Shown piece after piece: positions 23,298 through 32,539 of a stretch of 38,953 nt of DNA. Source of the DNA: Pseudomonas sichuanensis. Lineage in GTDB: Bacteria > Pseudomonadota > Gammaproteobacteria > Pseudomonadales > Pseudomonadaceae. The notes below the pieces were generated by a model, which searched no databases, was not told the DNA's origin, and saw nothing but the letters and a program-made list of their open reading frames with translations. Within the stretch, counting starts at the first letter, position 1. Every line of letters begins with the position of its first letter. The stretch covers positions 1 to 38,953 of the forward strand of contig NZ_QKVM01000060.1 in the NCBI RefSeq assembly GCF_003231305.1. Reading direction: 5' to 3'. The translations under genes were made by a program, and so were the position numbers.

Positions 23298-23321
23298 CGA
23301 TGCGCCAGCAGTGGCGCATCG
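23298..23321 (-). promoter_or_regulatory. Perfect hairpin in the ftsY leader
   Basis: CGATGCGCCA and TGGCGCATCG pair over 10 bases around a four-base loop, 24 bases before the ftsY ATG. No T-run follows in either direction, so a leader stem or a protein-binding palindrome is more likely than a terminator. Confidence 0.4.
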
Positions 23322-23508
23322 GGAATTCTTGAGTCACGCAGAACAGACTATTTTGTAACCGACTGGTTCATGCGCAACGTTTTGTCTTTAGGGCCTGCGG
23401 GCCAGAACGGCGACAGGCATGGTCGCCAGGCAACCGGATCAGTATCCTAGCACCTCCTGGCCCGCCGACGCTAAACCCAAGCGGGCCGCAGAACAGGTTA
23501 AACACCGT

Positions 23509-24864
23509 ATGAATGCTCTAGCCCGCCGCGCCGCTGGCCTGTTGCTCGGCACGCTGTGCCTGCCGCTTGCGGCCTTCGCCGCCGATGTGCAACCCACCCA
23601 CGAATTCATCCTCGACAACGGCCTGAAAGTGGTCGTGCGCGAGGACCACCGTGCCCCGGTGGTGGTTTCGCAGATCTGGTACAAGGTCGGCTCCAGCTAC
23701 GAAACCCCGGGCCAGACAGGCCTGTCCCACGCCCTGGAGCACATGATGTTCAAGGGCAGCGCCAAGCTCGGCCCTGGCGAAGCATCGCGCATCCTGCGTG
23801 ACCTGGGCGCCGAAGAGAACGCCTTCACCAGCGACGACTACACCGCCTATTACCAGGTGCTGGCCCGCGACCGCCTGCCGGTGGCCTTCGAACTGGAAGC
23901 CGACCGCCTGGCCAGCCTGCGCCTGCCGGCCGACGAGTTCAGCCGCGAGATCGAGGTGATCAAGGAAGAGCGCCGCCTGCGCACCGACGATCAGCCCACC
24001 TCCAAAGCCTTCGAGCTGTTCCGCGCCATGGCCTACCCGGCCAGCGGCTACCACACCCCGACCATCGGCTGGATGGCCGACCTCGAACGCATGAAGGTCG
24101 AAGAGCTGCGCCACTGGTACGAGTCCTGGTACGCGCCGAACAACGCCACCTTGGTGGTCGTCGGCGACGTCACCCCCGACGAAGTGAAAACCCTCGCGCA
24201 AAAATACTTCGGCCCCATCCCCAAGCGCGCCGTGCCCCCCAGCAAGCTGCCGCTGGAGTTGGCCGAACCCGGCCTGCGCAAGCTGACCCTGCACGTGCAG
24301 ACGCAGTTGCCGAGCCTGATCTACGGCTTCAACGTGCCGGCCCTGGCCACCGCCAAGGACCCACGCACGGTTAACGCGCTGCGGCTGATTTCCGCCCTGC
24401 TCGACGGCGGCTACAGCGCCCGCATGCCGGCGCGCCTGGAGCGCGGCCAGGAGCTGGTGGCCGGTGCCTCGTCCAGCTACAACGCCTTCACCCGGGGCGA
24501 CAGCCTGTTCCTGATCTCGGCCACCCCCAACGTGCAGAAGAAAAAGACCCTGGCCGAGGTGGAGAAAGGCGTCTGGCAACTGCTCGACGAACTCAAGACC
24601 ACCCCACCGACCGCCGAAGAGCTCGAGCGCGTGCGCGCCCAGGTGATCGCCGGCCTGGTCTACGACCGTGACTCCATCAGCAGCCAGGCCACCACCATCG
24701 GCCAGCTGGAAACCGTCGGCCTGTCCTGGAAACTGATCGACAGCGAACTCGACGACCTCAAGCGCGTGACCCCGGAAGACATCCAGGCCGCTGCCCGCAC
24801 CTACTTCACCCGCGAACGCCTGAGCGTTGCCCATGTACTGCCCGAGGAGTCCGCTCATGAGTGA
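23509..24864 (+). CDS. M16 family zinc metallopeptidase, catalytic subunit
   Basis: A 451-residue secreted insulinase-type peptidase. A Sec signal peptide (MNALARRAAGLLLGTLCLPLAAFA) precedes the inverted zinc motif HALEH (His74, Glu77, His78), with the third ligand near Glu154 (IKEERRLR), about 76 residues later as expected. The C-terminal half has the second, non-catalytic M16 lobe. The start at 23509 is chosen because the signal peptide begins there. The next gene overlaps it by eight bases and encodes a non-catalytic partner, so a heterodimer is likely. Related pairs are called PqqL- or YmxG-like; the substrate is unknown. A GGCCCGC inverted repeat (23459-23487) lies just upstream. Confidence 0.92.
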   Translation: MNALARRAAGLLLGTLCLPLAAFAADVQPTHEFILDNGLKVVVREDHRAPVVVSQIWYKVGSSYETPGQTGLSHALEHMMFKGSAKLGPGEASRILRDLGAEENAFTSDDYTAYYQVLARDRLPVAFELEADRLASLRLPADEFSREIEVIKEERRLRTDDQPTSKAFELFRAMAYPASGYHTPTIGWMADLERMKVEELRHWYESWYAPNNATLVVVGDVTPDEVKTLAQKYFGPIPKRAVPPSKLPLELAEPGLRKLTLHVQTQLPSLIYGFNVPALATAKDPRTVNALRLISALLDGGYSARMPARLERGQELVAGASSSYNAFTRGDSLFLISATPNVQKKKTLAEVEKGVWQLLDELKTTPPTAEELERVRAQVIAGLVYDRDSISSQATTIGQLETVGLSWKLIDSELDDLKRVTPEDIQAAARTYFTRERLSVAHVLPEESAHE

Positions 24865-26350
24865 CCGCAGCGCACCCCGCTATACCCTGTTGGGCCTTGG
24901 CATCATCGTGCTGGTGGTGGCCATCGCCCTGCTGCTGGCCCGTCCGGCCCAGTCCGACAGCGCCAGCCAGCCCGCTACCGCGGCCCGCCCGGCCAACTCG
25001 CTGCAATCGCTGGCCGAACTGGACGGCAAGGCCCCCAGCCGTCGCCAGTTGAACATCCAGCACTGGACCACCGCCGAAGGCACCCGCGTTTTGTTCGTCG
25101 AAGCCCGTGAGCTGCCGATGTTCGACCTGCGCCTGACCTTCGCCGCCGGCAGCAGCCAGGACGGCACCACGCCAGGCGTGGCCACGCTGACCAACGCGAT
25201 GCTCAACGAGGGCGTGGCCGGCAAGGACGTCACCGCCATTGCCGAAGGCTTCGAGGGCCTGGGCGCAGACTTTGGCAATGGCTCCTACCGCGACATGGCC
25301 GTGGCCTCGCTGCGCAGCCTCAGCGCCGCCGACAAGCGCGACCCGGCACTCAAACTGTTCACCGAAGTGGTGGGCAAGCCGACCTTCCCCGATGACGCCC
25401 TCAAGCGCATCAGGAACCAGATGCTGGCCGGCTTCGAGTACGAAAAGCAGAACCCCGGCAAGATCGCCGGCAAAACACTGTTCGCCAACCTGTACGGCAG
25501 CCACCCCTACGCTCACCCCAGCGACGGCACGGCCCAGACAGTCACCGCCATCACCCTCGATCAGCTGCGCGCCTTCCACGCCAAGGCCTATGCCGCCGGC
25601 AACGCGGTGATCGCGCTGGTCGGCGACCTCAGCCGCAGCGAAGCCGAGGCCATCGCCGCCCAGGTTTCCGCCGGCCTGCCCAAAGGCCCGGCCCTGGCCA
25701 AGCCCGAGCAACCGGTTGAACCCAAGCCAGGCATGACCCACATCGACTTTGCGTCCAAGCAGACCCACCTGATGCTGGCCGAACTTGGCATCGACCGTAA
25801 CGACCCGGACTGGCCCGCCCTGTCGCTGGGCAACCAGATCCTCGGCGGCGGCGCCTTTGGTACCCGGCTGATGAGCGAAGTGCGCGAAAAGCGCGGCCTC
25901 ACCTACGGGGTGTACTCGGTGTTCAGCCCGATGCAGGTACGCGGCCCGTTCATGATCAACCTGCAAACCCGTGCCGAGCTCAGCGAAGGCACGCTCAAGC
26001 TGGTCCAGGACCTCCTGGCCGACTACCTCAAGAGCGGCCCGACGCAACAGGAGCTGGACGACGCCAAGCGCGAACTGGCCGGCAGCTTCCCGCTGTCCAA
26101 TGCCAGCAACGCGAGTATCGTCGGCCAGCTGGGCGCGATCGGCTTCTACAACCTGCCGCTGAGCTGGTTGGAAGACTTCATGCAGCAGTCCCAGGCGCTG
26201 ACCGTCGAGCAGGTCAAGGCCGCCATGAACAAGCATCTGGCGGCGGACAAGCTGGTGATCGTCACCGTCGGCCCGAGCGTGCCGCAAAAGCCGCTGCCGG
26301 CCCCCACTGAAAAACCCGCCGAGCAAGCGCTGGGCGTACCGGAGCACTAA
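24857..26350 (+). CDS. M16 family peptidase-like protein, non-catalytic subunit
   Basis: A 497-residue homologue of the preceding protein in which HxxEH is missing: the equivalent segment reads LTNAMLNEGVAG. It does keep the arginine-tyrosine motif of inactive M16 subunits (REKRGLTYGVYS), which helps form the substrate chamber. Residues about 9-28 (YTLLGLGIIVLVVAIALLLA) form a probable membrane anchor. The start at 24857 overlaps the catalytic-subunit gene by eight bases, indicating coupled translation in a 1:1 complex. Its TAA overlaps the rsmD ATG by one base. Confidence 0.9.
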   Translation: MSDRSAPRYTLLGLGIIVLVVAIALLLARPAQSDSASQPATAARPANSLQSLAELDGKAPSRRQLNIQHWTTAEGTRVLFVEARELPMFDLRLTFAAGSSQDGTTPGVATLTNAMLNEGVAGKDVTAIAEGFEGLGADFGNGSYRDMAVASLRSLSAADKRDPALKLFTEVVGKPTFPDDALKRIRNQMLAGFEYEKQNPGKIAGKTLFANLYGSHPYAHPSDGTAQTVTAITLDQLRAFHAKAYAAGNAVIALVGDLSRSEAEAIAAQVSAGLPKGPALAKPEQPVEPKPGMTHIDFASKQTHLMLAELGIDRNDPDWPALSLGNQILGGGAFGTRLMSEVREKRGLTYGVYSVFSPMQVRGPFMINLQTRAELSEGTLKLVQDLLADYLKSGPTQQELDDAKRELAGSFPLSNASNASIVGQLGAIGFYNLPLSWLEDFMQQSQALTVEQVKAAMNKHLAADKLVIVTVGPSVPQKPLPAPTEKPAEQALGVPEH

Positions 26351-26958
26351 TGGCCAGACCTACCCCATCCCCGCGCCCGACCCCGGGCGCCAGCAAGGGC
26401 CCCGGCCAGTTGCGCATCATTGCCGGCGAGTGGCGCAGCCGCCGCCTGAACGTCCCCGAAGGCGACGGCCTGCGCCCCACCCCCGACCGCGTGCGCGAAA
26501 CCCTGTTCAACTGGCTGGCGCCGTACATCGAGGGCGCCCGCGTACTGGATGCCTTCACCGGCAGCGGCGCACTGGTGCTCGAAGCCCTGTCCCGTGGCGC
26601 GCAAGACGCCGTGGCGCTGGACAGCAACCCGGCCGCCATCGCTAACCTCAAGCACAACCTTGAGCTGCTGCGCTGCCCGCGCGGGCAGATCCTGCAAACC
26701 GACGCCCTGCGCTACCTGCAAGGCCCGGCCAAGCAGCAGTTCGACCTGGTGTTCCTCGACCCGCCCTTCCACCAGGACCTGCTGGCCAACACCTGCAACC
26801 TGCTGGAGCAAGGCCAGTGGCTGCGCGAGCAAGCCTGGATCTACACCGAAAGCGAGGCGGCGCCGTCGAGCCTGCCGATGCCCGGCAACTGGCGCCTGCA
26901 CCGCGAGAAGAAAACCGGGCAGGTGCATTACGCGCTCTGGCAGCGCACCCAGATTTAA
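26350..26958 (+). CDS. rsmD: 16S rRNA m2G966 methyltransferase RsmD
   Basis: A 202-residue SAM-dependent N6/N2-type methyltransferase that modifies G966 of 16S rRNA. RIIAGEWRSRRL and PTPDRVRETLFNWL are the family N-terminus; VLDAFTGSGAL is motif I and LVFLDPPF with Asp137 is the DPPF catalytic motif. Start at 26350 in a TAATG overlap with the M16 gene. In Pseudomonas rsmD commonly follows this M16 pair. Confidence 0.97.
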   Translation: MARPTPSPRPTPGASKGPGQLRIIAGEWRSRRLNVPEGDGLRPTPDRVRETLFNWLAPYIEGARVLDAFTGSGALVLEALSRGAQDAVALDSNPAAIANLKHNLELLRCPRGQILQTDALRYLQGPAKQQFDLVFLDPPFHQDLLANTCNLLEQGQWLREQAWIYTESEAAPSSLPMPGNWRLHREKKTGQVHYALWQRTQI

Positions 26959-26991
26959 GTAACACCGCCCACCAGCAGCAGTGCCCGAAGC

Positions 26992-27019
26992 TGCTCCGCT
27001 CATCACGCGTGACGGAGCA
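26992..27019 (+). promoter_or_regulatory. Hairpin covering the ribosome binding site of the third M16 gene
   Basis: TGCTCCG and CGGAGCA pair over seven bases, extended by TCA/TGA after one bulged C. The GGAG that precedes the ATG at 27028 lies within the 3' arm, so the stem could limit ribosome entry. No T-run follows. Confidence 0.35.
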
Positions 27020-27027
27020 CTTCGAGC

Positions 27028-29748
27028 ATGACCCTCCCCCCGACAGTCAACCTTTCTTCGCTGATCCCCGCAGCAAAGCCGCCACTGCAACACTTCGTTC
27101 TCGACAATGGCTTGAACGTTTATCTGCAGGAAGACCCGCGCAGCGCCCTGGCCTGTGTCCAACTCTGCTATCACGTCGGCGCCAGCCACGACCCCTTGGG
27201 GCATACCAACCTGGCCCACCTGCTCGAACATATGCTGTTCGAGGGTAGCGCCAAGCTCGCCCCCGGACAGTTGTCGAGAGTCATCGGCCGACTGGGTGGC
27301 GTGACCAATGCCTCGACCCAGGATGATGGCACCGTCTACGAAGTGACACTGCCGGCTGCACGCCTGGAAGTCGCACTGGAGATCCTGGGTGACACCATGG
27401 CCAACGCCAGCCTCACAGCGAGCGGTTTCGAGCGCGCCGTCAAGGCAGTCAACGACGAGCGCCGACTCAAACTCGACAACGACCCCGAGCAACAGGCGTT
27501 CGAACACCATAAACGCCTGGCCCACGGCAGCAGCCCTTACGCCGCGCCCAGTTTCGGTGATGCCGTGGACCTTCACTACATGAAGCCCGATACCGTACGC
27601 ACCTGGTACCGCACCTGGTACCACCCCAACAATGCGACGCTGGTGGTGGTCGGCAACGTCGACCGGGTGCGCTTGCAGGGCTGGGTCGAGCGCTACTTCG
27701 GCCCTTGGCGCGCAGCAGTGCTGCCTGCCTTGCCCGGCCCGAGCCAGACGGCAGGCCATCAGGCCCGCCAGCAAGCCATCAGGCTGCCAGGGCTGCGCGA
27801 TGGCCTGTATTTGTCCTTCAATGTGCCGAGCCTGGCGACTGCCGAATCGACCGCCACGGCAGCGGCCTTGATGCTGCTGCCGGAACTGTTGGCCAATGGT
27901 GCCGATTCGATGCTCTACGCCAGCCTGGTCCGTGATCGGCACGTGCTCACAGGCATCGAAGCCTTCTATGACCACCTGACCCGCGGCGACACCTTGCTGA
28001 CTCTGTATGCCTACAGCATTCCCGACCAGGGCACGCCGCAACAGGCCATCGAGCAGATACGGAACATCCTCGATGCAGTCCGACAAACGCCGCCCAGGGC
28101 TCAGACACTCGACGCACTCAAGTTCCGGCTGCTTACCGCGCTGCTCATCGCCAGGGATACACCGCAAAAACAGGCCCAATCCATCGCTTCGTACACCCTC
28201 AGCGGGCTGAAGCCCGAGGTGCATGATCAGGTCCTGCAAGCACTGATCGCACTCACGCCTGAAGATATCCAGGTGGCCGCACAGCGGTTCCTGGCCGACG
28301 ACCGCATGGCGGTTACCCTCATGCTCGTACCGCAGGACACAGCTGCGCAAGTAAGCGAACGCCTGCCATTGACCTGTGCGGACCTTGCCGGCCGCCTCGC
28401 CACGGCCGATTTCTCCGCACTGCAGTCGGCTGCCAGCATCGACACCCACCACCTGCTCCCTCCGGCCCAGTCAGTCCACACCTGGGACACTGCCAATGGC
28501 AGCCGCGCGGCCTTCATCGCCACGCAGGGTTCACCCCTGTTCGAACTGCGCCTGCGCTTCAACGCTGGCGCCTGCCAGGACGGCGATACTCCGGGCCTTG
28601 CGGCGCTTACGCTGTATACGCTCGATCAAGGCATCGAAAACCTGGGCGCCCAAGGCTTCGCGGCGAGCCTCAGCGGCCTCGGAGCAAGCGTGCGGCGAGA
28701 CATCAGCCACGACCATGCGCGAATCGGCCTGAGCGCTCACTGCACGGCGCCGCTGCGCGAAGCGGCGCTCGAACTGTTCACCGCGATGGTTGCCAGGCCA
28801 GCCCTGGAGGCAGACGCATACTCCAGCATCCAGGCGCGTGTGCTGCGGTACCTGCAGCGGCGCGAAAGCAGCCCCGCGCAACGCATCGACGTGGAAATGC
28901 TCAGCCGCCTGTTCCCGCAGCATGCCTATGGTCACGACTGCTCAGGCACCAGCATCAGCGTCGCCGGTATCGACGTGGACAAGGTCAGGGCATTCCATCG
29001 ACGCGCCTATACCGCCGCAAACCTGGAAATCACATTGGTGGGCGACCTGAGCCTGACAGAGGCCAGGCAGATGCTCGACACGCTGACCCAGGCGCTGCCA
29101 AGCAACCGCGCCGCGCTCCTGCCGCCACAACCTGCAACCCCACTGGACGAGGCCATCGCCGTCCACCTGGAGCAAACAGGCAGCAATTGCGAAGTGACCT
29201 TGGCCCTGCCCCTCGACGTGACGCGCTCCGACGCCGAGTACACGGCCATGGTCGTGACCCACGAGCTACTCGGCGCCGGCTTCGAGTCGCGCCTGGTTGC
29301 CGAACTCCGTGAGCGCCGCAACCTGACCTACAGCATCGACAGCCATTTGCGCACTTACCGGGCGGCCACCTTCCTGTACATCAGCTGGGACATCGACCCC
29401 GCCTACCTGGAGGCCTCTGTGGAACTGGTGAAGCAGGTCATCCAGTGTTTCATCGAGCACGGGCCGAGCCAGGACGAACTGGAACTTGCCGTCAACCAGC
29501 TGGGAGGTGGCCTGCTCCGCTCATTTTCCGACAACGATGCGCTGGCAACGAGGCTGGCCGACCTTGGAGCCGATACGGTTACCACAGACCACCCTGCCGT
29601 CTACCTGCAACAGCTTGCACAACTGACCCCAGCGGCCGTGCAGGCTGCGGCCAGGCGCTTGCTGGCCATCGAGCGCTGCGTGTGCCTCAGCATCGGCCCG
29701 CGCACTGGGCAGAAAGCCCTGCCAGCCTTGACCGCAATCGACCAATAG
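27028..29748 (+). CDS. Single-chain two-lobe M16 metallopeptidase
   Basis: A 906-residue cytoplasmic-looking protein without a signal peptide. The N-terminal half has the zinc site HLLEH (His64, Glu67, His68) and Glu144 (NDERRLKL) 76 residues later; the C-terminal half, from about residue 490, lacks HxxEH but has the inactive-lobe motif RERRNLTYSID. The halves resemble, in order, the catalytic and non-catalytic proteins at 23509 and 24857 (for example GSPLFELRLRFNAGACQDGD against LPMFDLRLTFAAGSSQDGT), so it looks like a fused paralogue of that pair. Its codon use seems less biased than that of its neighbours. Substrate unknown; a role in peptide maturation or degradation is possible. Confidence 0.88.
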   Translation: MTLPPTVNLSSLIPAAKPPLQHFVLDNGLNVYLQEDPRSALACVQLCYHVGASHDPLGHTNLAHLLEHMLFEGSAKLAPGQLSRVIGRLGGVTNASTQDDGTVYEVTLPAARLEVALEILGDTMANASLTASGFERAVKAVNDERRLKLDNDPEQQAFEHHKRLAHGSSPYAAPSFGDAVDLHYMKPDTVRTWYRTWYHPNNATLVVVGNVDRVRLQGWVERYFGPWRAAVLPALPGPSQTAGHQARQQAIRLPGLRDGLYLSFNVPSLATAESTATAAALMLLPELLANGADSMLYASLVRDRHVLTGIEAFYDHLTRGDTLLTLYAYSIPDQGTPQQAIEQIRNILDAVRQTPPRAQTLDALKFRLLTALLIARDTPQKQAQSIASYTLSGLKPEVHDQVLQALIALTPEDIQVAAQRFLADDRMAVTLMLVPQDTAAQVSERLPLTCADLAGRLATADFSALQSAASIDTHHLLPPAQSVHTWDTANGSRAAFIATQGSPLFELRLRFNAGACQDGDTPGLAALTLYTLDQGIENLGAQGFAASLSGLGASVRRDISHDHARIGLSAHCTAPLREAALELFTAMVARPALEADAYSSIQARVLRYLQRRESSPAQRIDVEMLSRLFPQHAYGHDCSGTSISVAGIDVDKVRAFHRRAYTAANLEITLVGDLSLTEARQMLDTLTQALPSNRAALLPPQPATPLDEAIAVHLEQTGSNCEVTLALPLDVTRSDAEYTAMVVTHELLGAGFESRLVAELRERRNLTYSIDSHLRTYRAATFLYISWDIDPAYLEASVELVKQVIQCFIEHGPSQDELELAVNQLGGGLLRSFSDNDALATRLADLGADTVTTDHPAVYLQQLAQLTPAAVQAAARRLLAIERCVCLSIGPRTGQKALPALTAIDQ

Positions 29749-29808
29749 CGCAATTACAGTGGCGGTGTTTCATGGCACTCTAGGCAGGCACATCACGAGT
29801 CGCCCAGC

Positions 29809-30801
29809 ATGCCCAGCCTCACCGCCACGTTCCGCCCGGCCACCGGCCTGGCCAATCCGCACCTGCAGACCCTCTGGGGCCCGCTGTGGCGCAAGCTCCC
29901 CGAACTGCCCCGCGAACGCGAGCGCCTGTGGCTGGCCGACGGCGACTTCCTCGACCTCGACTGGCACGGCCCGCACCAGGCCGATGCGCCGCTGGTGCTG
30001 GTGCTGCATGGGCTGACCGGCTCTTCCAACTCGCCTTACGTCAAAGGCCTGCAGCAGGCGCTGCAGGCGCGCGGCTGGGCCAGCGTGGCGCTTAACTGGC
30101 GCGGCTGCTCGGGGGAACCCAACCTGTTGGCGCGCAGCTACCATTCCGGCGCCAGCGAAGACCTCGCCGAAACCCTGCGCCACCTGCGTGCACGACGGCC
30201 GCTGGCACCGCTGTATGCAGTCGGTTACTCGCTGGGGGGGAATGTGCTGCTTAAGTATCTGGGAGAAAGTGGTTCGGCCAGCCAGCTGGAGGCGGCAGTG
30301 GCGGTGTCGGTGCCGTTTCGCCTGGACCAGTGCGCCGACCGTATCGGCCTGGGGTTCTCCAAGGTCTACCAGGCGCATTTCATGCGCGAGATGCTGGCGT
30401 ACGTACAGAGCAAACAGCAGCATTTTCGCGACAAGGGCCACCATGACCGGCTGGCCGAGATCGAACGCCTGGGCTCGCTGCGCAACCTGCGTACCTTCTG
30501 GGATTTCGATGGCCGGGTGACCGCGCCACTCAACGGCTTCAACGATGCCCACGACTATTACCGGCGCGCCTCCAGCCGCTATTACCTGGGCGAAAACCGC
30601 ACGCCGACGCTGATCATCCACTCCAGCGATGACCCGTTCGTGTTCGACCACAGCTTGCCGAGCACAAGCGAGCTGGCGCCGCAAACGCAGTTCGAGCTGC
30701 ACAGCCGCGGTGGGCATGTGGGGTTCGTCGACGGCAGCCTGCGCAACCCGGGGTATTACCTGGAGCGGCGGATTCCGCAGTGGCTGGTGGACGGCAGATA
30801 A
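29809..30801 (+). CDS. YheT family alpha/beta hydrolase
   Basis: A 330-residue hydrolase of the COG0429 (YheT/UPF0017) family. Features: N-terminal NPHLQTLWGPLWRK, oxyanion-side LVLHGLTGSS, NWRGCSGEPN, nucleophile Ser141 in GYSLGGNVLLKYL, Asp in HSSDDPFV and His in GGHVGFVDG. Related proteins act as short-chain esterases; the natural substrate is unknown. A run of G (GGGGGGG) at the nucleophile region is in-frame and does not break the gene. It ends just before a REP repeat. Confidence 0.93.
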   Translation: MPSLTATFRPATGLANPHLQTLWGPLWRKLPELPRERERLWLADGDFLDLDWHGPHQADAPLVLVLHGLTGSSNSPYVKGLQQALQARGWASVALNWRGCSGEPNLLARSYHSGASEDLAETLRHLRARRPLAPLYAVGYSLGGNVLLKYLGESGSASQLEAAVAVSVPFRLDQCADRIGLGFSKVYQAHFMREMLAYVQSKQQHFRDKGHHDRLAEIERLGSLRNLRTFWDFDGRVTAPLNGFNDAHDYYRRASSRYYLGENRTPTLIIHSSDDPFVFDHSLPSTSELAPQTQFELHSRGGHVGFVDGSLRNPGYYLERRIPQWLVDGR

Positions 30802-30807
30802 GACCCC

Positions 30808-30880
30808 ATCGCGGGGCAAGCCCGCTCCCACGTTATCTGGCGTAGGGGCTGCGGTGCGCCGCTGCGACTTGCCCCGCGAT
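30808..30880. repeat. REP-like element, family 1, with one degenerate arm
   Basis: A full 24-base arm lies at 30808-30831; only the last 14 bases of the opposing arm (ACTTGCCCCGCGAT, 30867-30880) are kept. It sits between the convergent hydrolase and sulfurtransferase genes. Confidence 0.75.
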
Positions 30881-30891
30881 GGTTGCTTCAG

Positions 30892-31746
30892 TCAATCGCC
30901 GGTCGCAACCCCGCGCTGCGGATCATTGATCCACTCGCTCCACGACCCGGCATACAAACGCCCCAGCGGGTACCCGGCCAGGGCCAGGGCGAACAGGTTG
31001 TGGCAGGCCGTCACCCCAGACCCGCAATAGGCCACCAATTGCTCCGGCGAGCGCCCATCCAGCTTCTCGGCAAACCGCTGCTTGAGCTGCTCGGCCGGCA
31101 GGAATCGCCCATCGGCGCCAAGGTTGTCGGTGAACGCCGCGCACTGAGCGCCCGGGATATGCCCGGCCACCGGGTCGATCGGCTCCACTTCGCCGCGAAA
31201 ACGCGGCAAGGCGCGCGCATCGATCAGCGTGAGCGCAGGCTCATCCAGACGCTTGAGCAGATGCCCGGCATCGATCAGCAGCTTCATGTCCGGTTCGCCG
31301 CTGAACTGGCCTTCACGCTTGACCGGCGGATCCAGGCTCAGCGGCAGATGCGCCGCGTGCCAGGCCTTGAGGCCGCCATCGAGCAGGTACACCGAATCGC
31401 GCTTGCCGAGCCAGGCCAGCAACCACCAGGCACGGGCGGCGAACGCACCAGGGCCGTCGTCGTACAGCACCACCCGGCTGTCATCGTCCACACCCCACTC
31501 GCGCAGGCGCTCGACCAGCCGCTGTGGATCCGGCAATGGGTGGCGGCCGGTGCGGCCCTTGACCACCGGCCCGCTCAGGTCACGCTCAAGGTCAGCGAAA
31601 TGCGCCCCGGCGATATGCCCCTGGGCATAGCTGCGTTGGCCGTAATCGGCATCTTCCAGGGCAAAGCGGCAGTCGAGGATCACCAGGCCGGGCGCGTCCA
31701 GTTGCTCGGCCAGCTGCTGCGGGGTGATCAGTTGCGCAAGGGGCAT
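30892..31746 (-). CDS. sseA: 3-Mercaptopyruvate sulfurtransferase (two-domain rhodanese)
   Basis: A 284-residue protein of two rhodanese domains. The active-site loop in the second domain is CGSGVTA with Cys241; that loop favours mercaptopyruvate sulfurtransferase (SseA) over thiosulfate sulfurtransferase, whose loop is usually CRxGxx(T/R). The first domain (LVILDCRFALEDADYGQRSY...) has no catalytic cysteine loop. The start at 31746 has AGGAG upstream; the longer frame runs into the preceding TetR gene. It is 35 bases downstream of the tetR-type gene on the same strand. Confidence 0.92.
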   Translation of the reverse strand: MPLAQLITPQQLAEQLDAPGLVILDCRFALEDADYGQRSYAQGHIAGAHFADLERDLSGPVVKGRTGRHPLPDPQRLVERLREWGVDDDSRVVLYDDGPGAFAARAWWLLAWLGKRDSVYLLDGGLKAWHAAHLPLSLDPPVKREGQFSGEPDMKLLIDAGHLLKRLDEPALTLIDARALPRFRGEVEPIDPVAGHIPGAQCAAFTDNLGADGRFLPAEQLKQRFAEKLDGRSPEQLVAYCGSGVTACHNLFALALAGYPLGRLYAGSWSEWINDPQRGVATGD

Positions 31747-31781
31747 GACAGTCTCCTGATGAAGGGCTCGAAGGCGCTGGC

Positions 31782-32447
31782 TCAGTGCTCCAGGGCCTGG
31801 TTGAACGGTACATGGAATTCGTCGCACAAGGTGTCCACAACGGCGCGCGAGCCGGGCGTGACGAAGCCCAGTTCCAGCACCAGCACCTGATAGACGCCGC
31901 GCTTGAAGGCTTCTTCACCCAAATGCGCGGAATGTTCACGGGTGGTGCTGAGAAAACGCACCCACGAGGTCAACACGATCCAGGCATTGATGGTCAGCGA
32001 TTCGATCTGCGCGGCATCCATGGCCAGGATGCCGGCCTCGACGAAGCCACGGTAGATCGCCTGGCCCTGCTGCAGGCAACGCTGCGAAAAGCGCCGGTAG
32101 CGGGCGGCCAGCTCCGGGTCGCTTTCGAGCAGGTGTTCAAGGTCGCGGTGCAGGAAGCGGTAGTTCCACATCGCCGCCAGCAGTGCCTTGAGGTAGAAGC
32201 GTTTGTCCTCAACCGTGGCGACGCGGCCCTGGGGCGGGCGCAGGAAGCTGTCGACCAGTTCTTCGTACTGGCTGAACAGCACGGCGATGATCGCCTGCTT
32301 GTTGGGGAAGTGGTAGTACAGGTTGCCGGGCGATATCTCCATGTGCGCGGCAATGTGGTTGGTGCTGACGCTGCGCTCGCCCTGCTGGTTGAACAGCTCC
32401 AGGCTGTTCTGCACGATGCGTTCTCGGGTCTTCATGCGCGGGGCCAT
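31782..32447 (-). CDS. TetR family transcriptional regulator
   Basis: A 221-residue repressor-type protein. The N-terminal helix-turn-helix (about residues 5-52) shows RERIVQNSLELFNQQGERSVSTNHIAAHMEISPGNLYYHFPNKQAI, the TetR pattern ending in YYHF. The C-terminal ligand-binding half is unassigned. The start at 32447 is chosen for GGAGCTGAGC before the ATG; an ATG at 32435 is a weaker option. It is divergent from the aldehyde dehydrogenase gene, and two palindromes in the gap are candidate binding sites, so it probably controls that cluster and itself. Confidence 0.9.
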   Translation of the reverse strand: MAPRMKTRERIVQNSLELFNQQGERSVSTNHIAAHMEISPGNLYYHFPNKQAIIAVLFSQYEELVDSFLRPPQGRVATVEDKRFYLKALLAAMWNYRFLHRDLEHLLESDPELAARYRRFSQRCLQQGQAIYRGFVEAGILAMDAAQIESLTINAWIVLTSWVRFLSTTREHSAHLGEEAFKRGVYQVLVLELGFVTPGSRAVVDTLCDEFHVPFNQALEH

Positions 32448-32539
32448 GCTCAGCTCCAGTCTCCGTGCGTTCAAGTGATGGGGCATCTTACGGGCTATCG
32501 CCCCGCGACGTCAGGGCACGGCAGCGTAAATGTCCGCTG

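Noticed and set aside
23518..28452. Large minus-strand open frames opposite the M16 genes
   Set aside because: The M16 motifs, signal peptide and overlapping starts are all on the plus strand; the antisense frames are Gly/Gln/Val-rich shadows.
30228..30241. Frameshift suspected at a run of seven G in the YheT-type gene
   Set aside because: The frame continues on both sides with conserved sequence (GYSLGGNVLLKYL), so the run is in frame.
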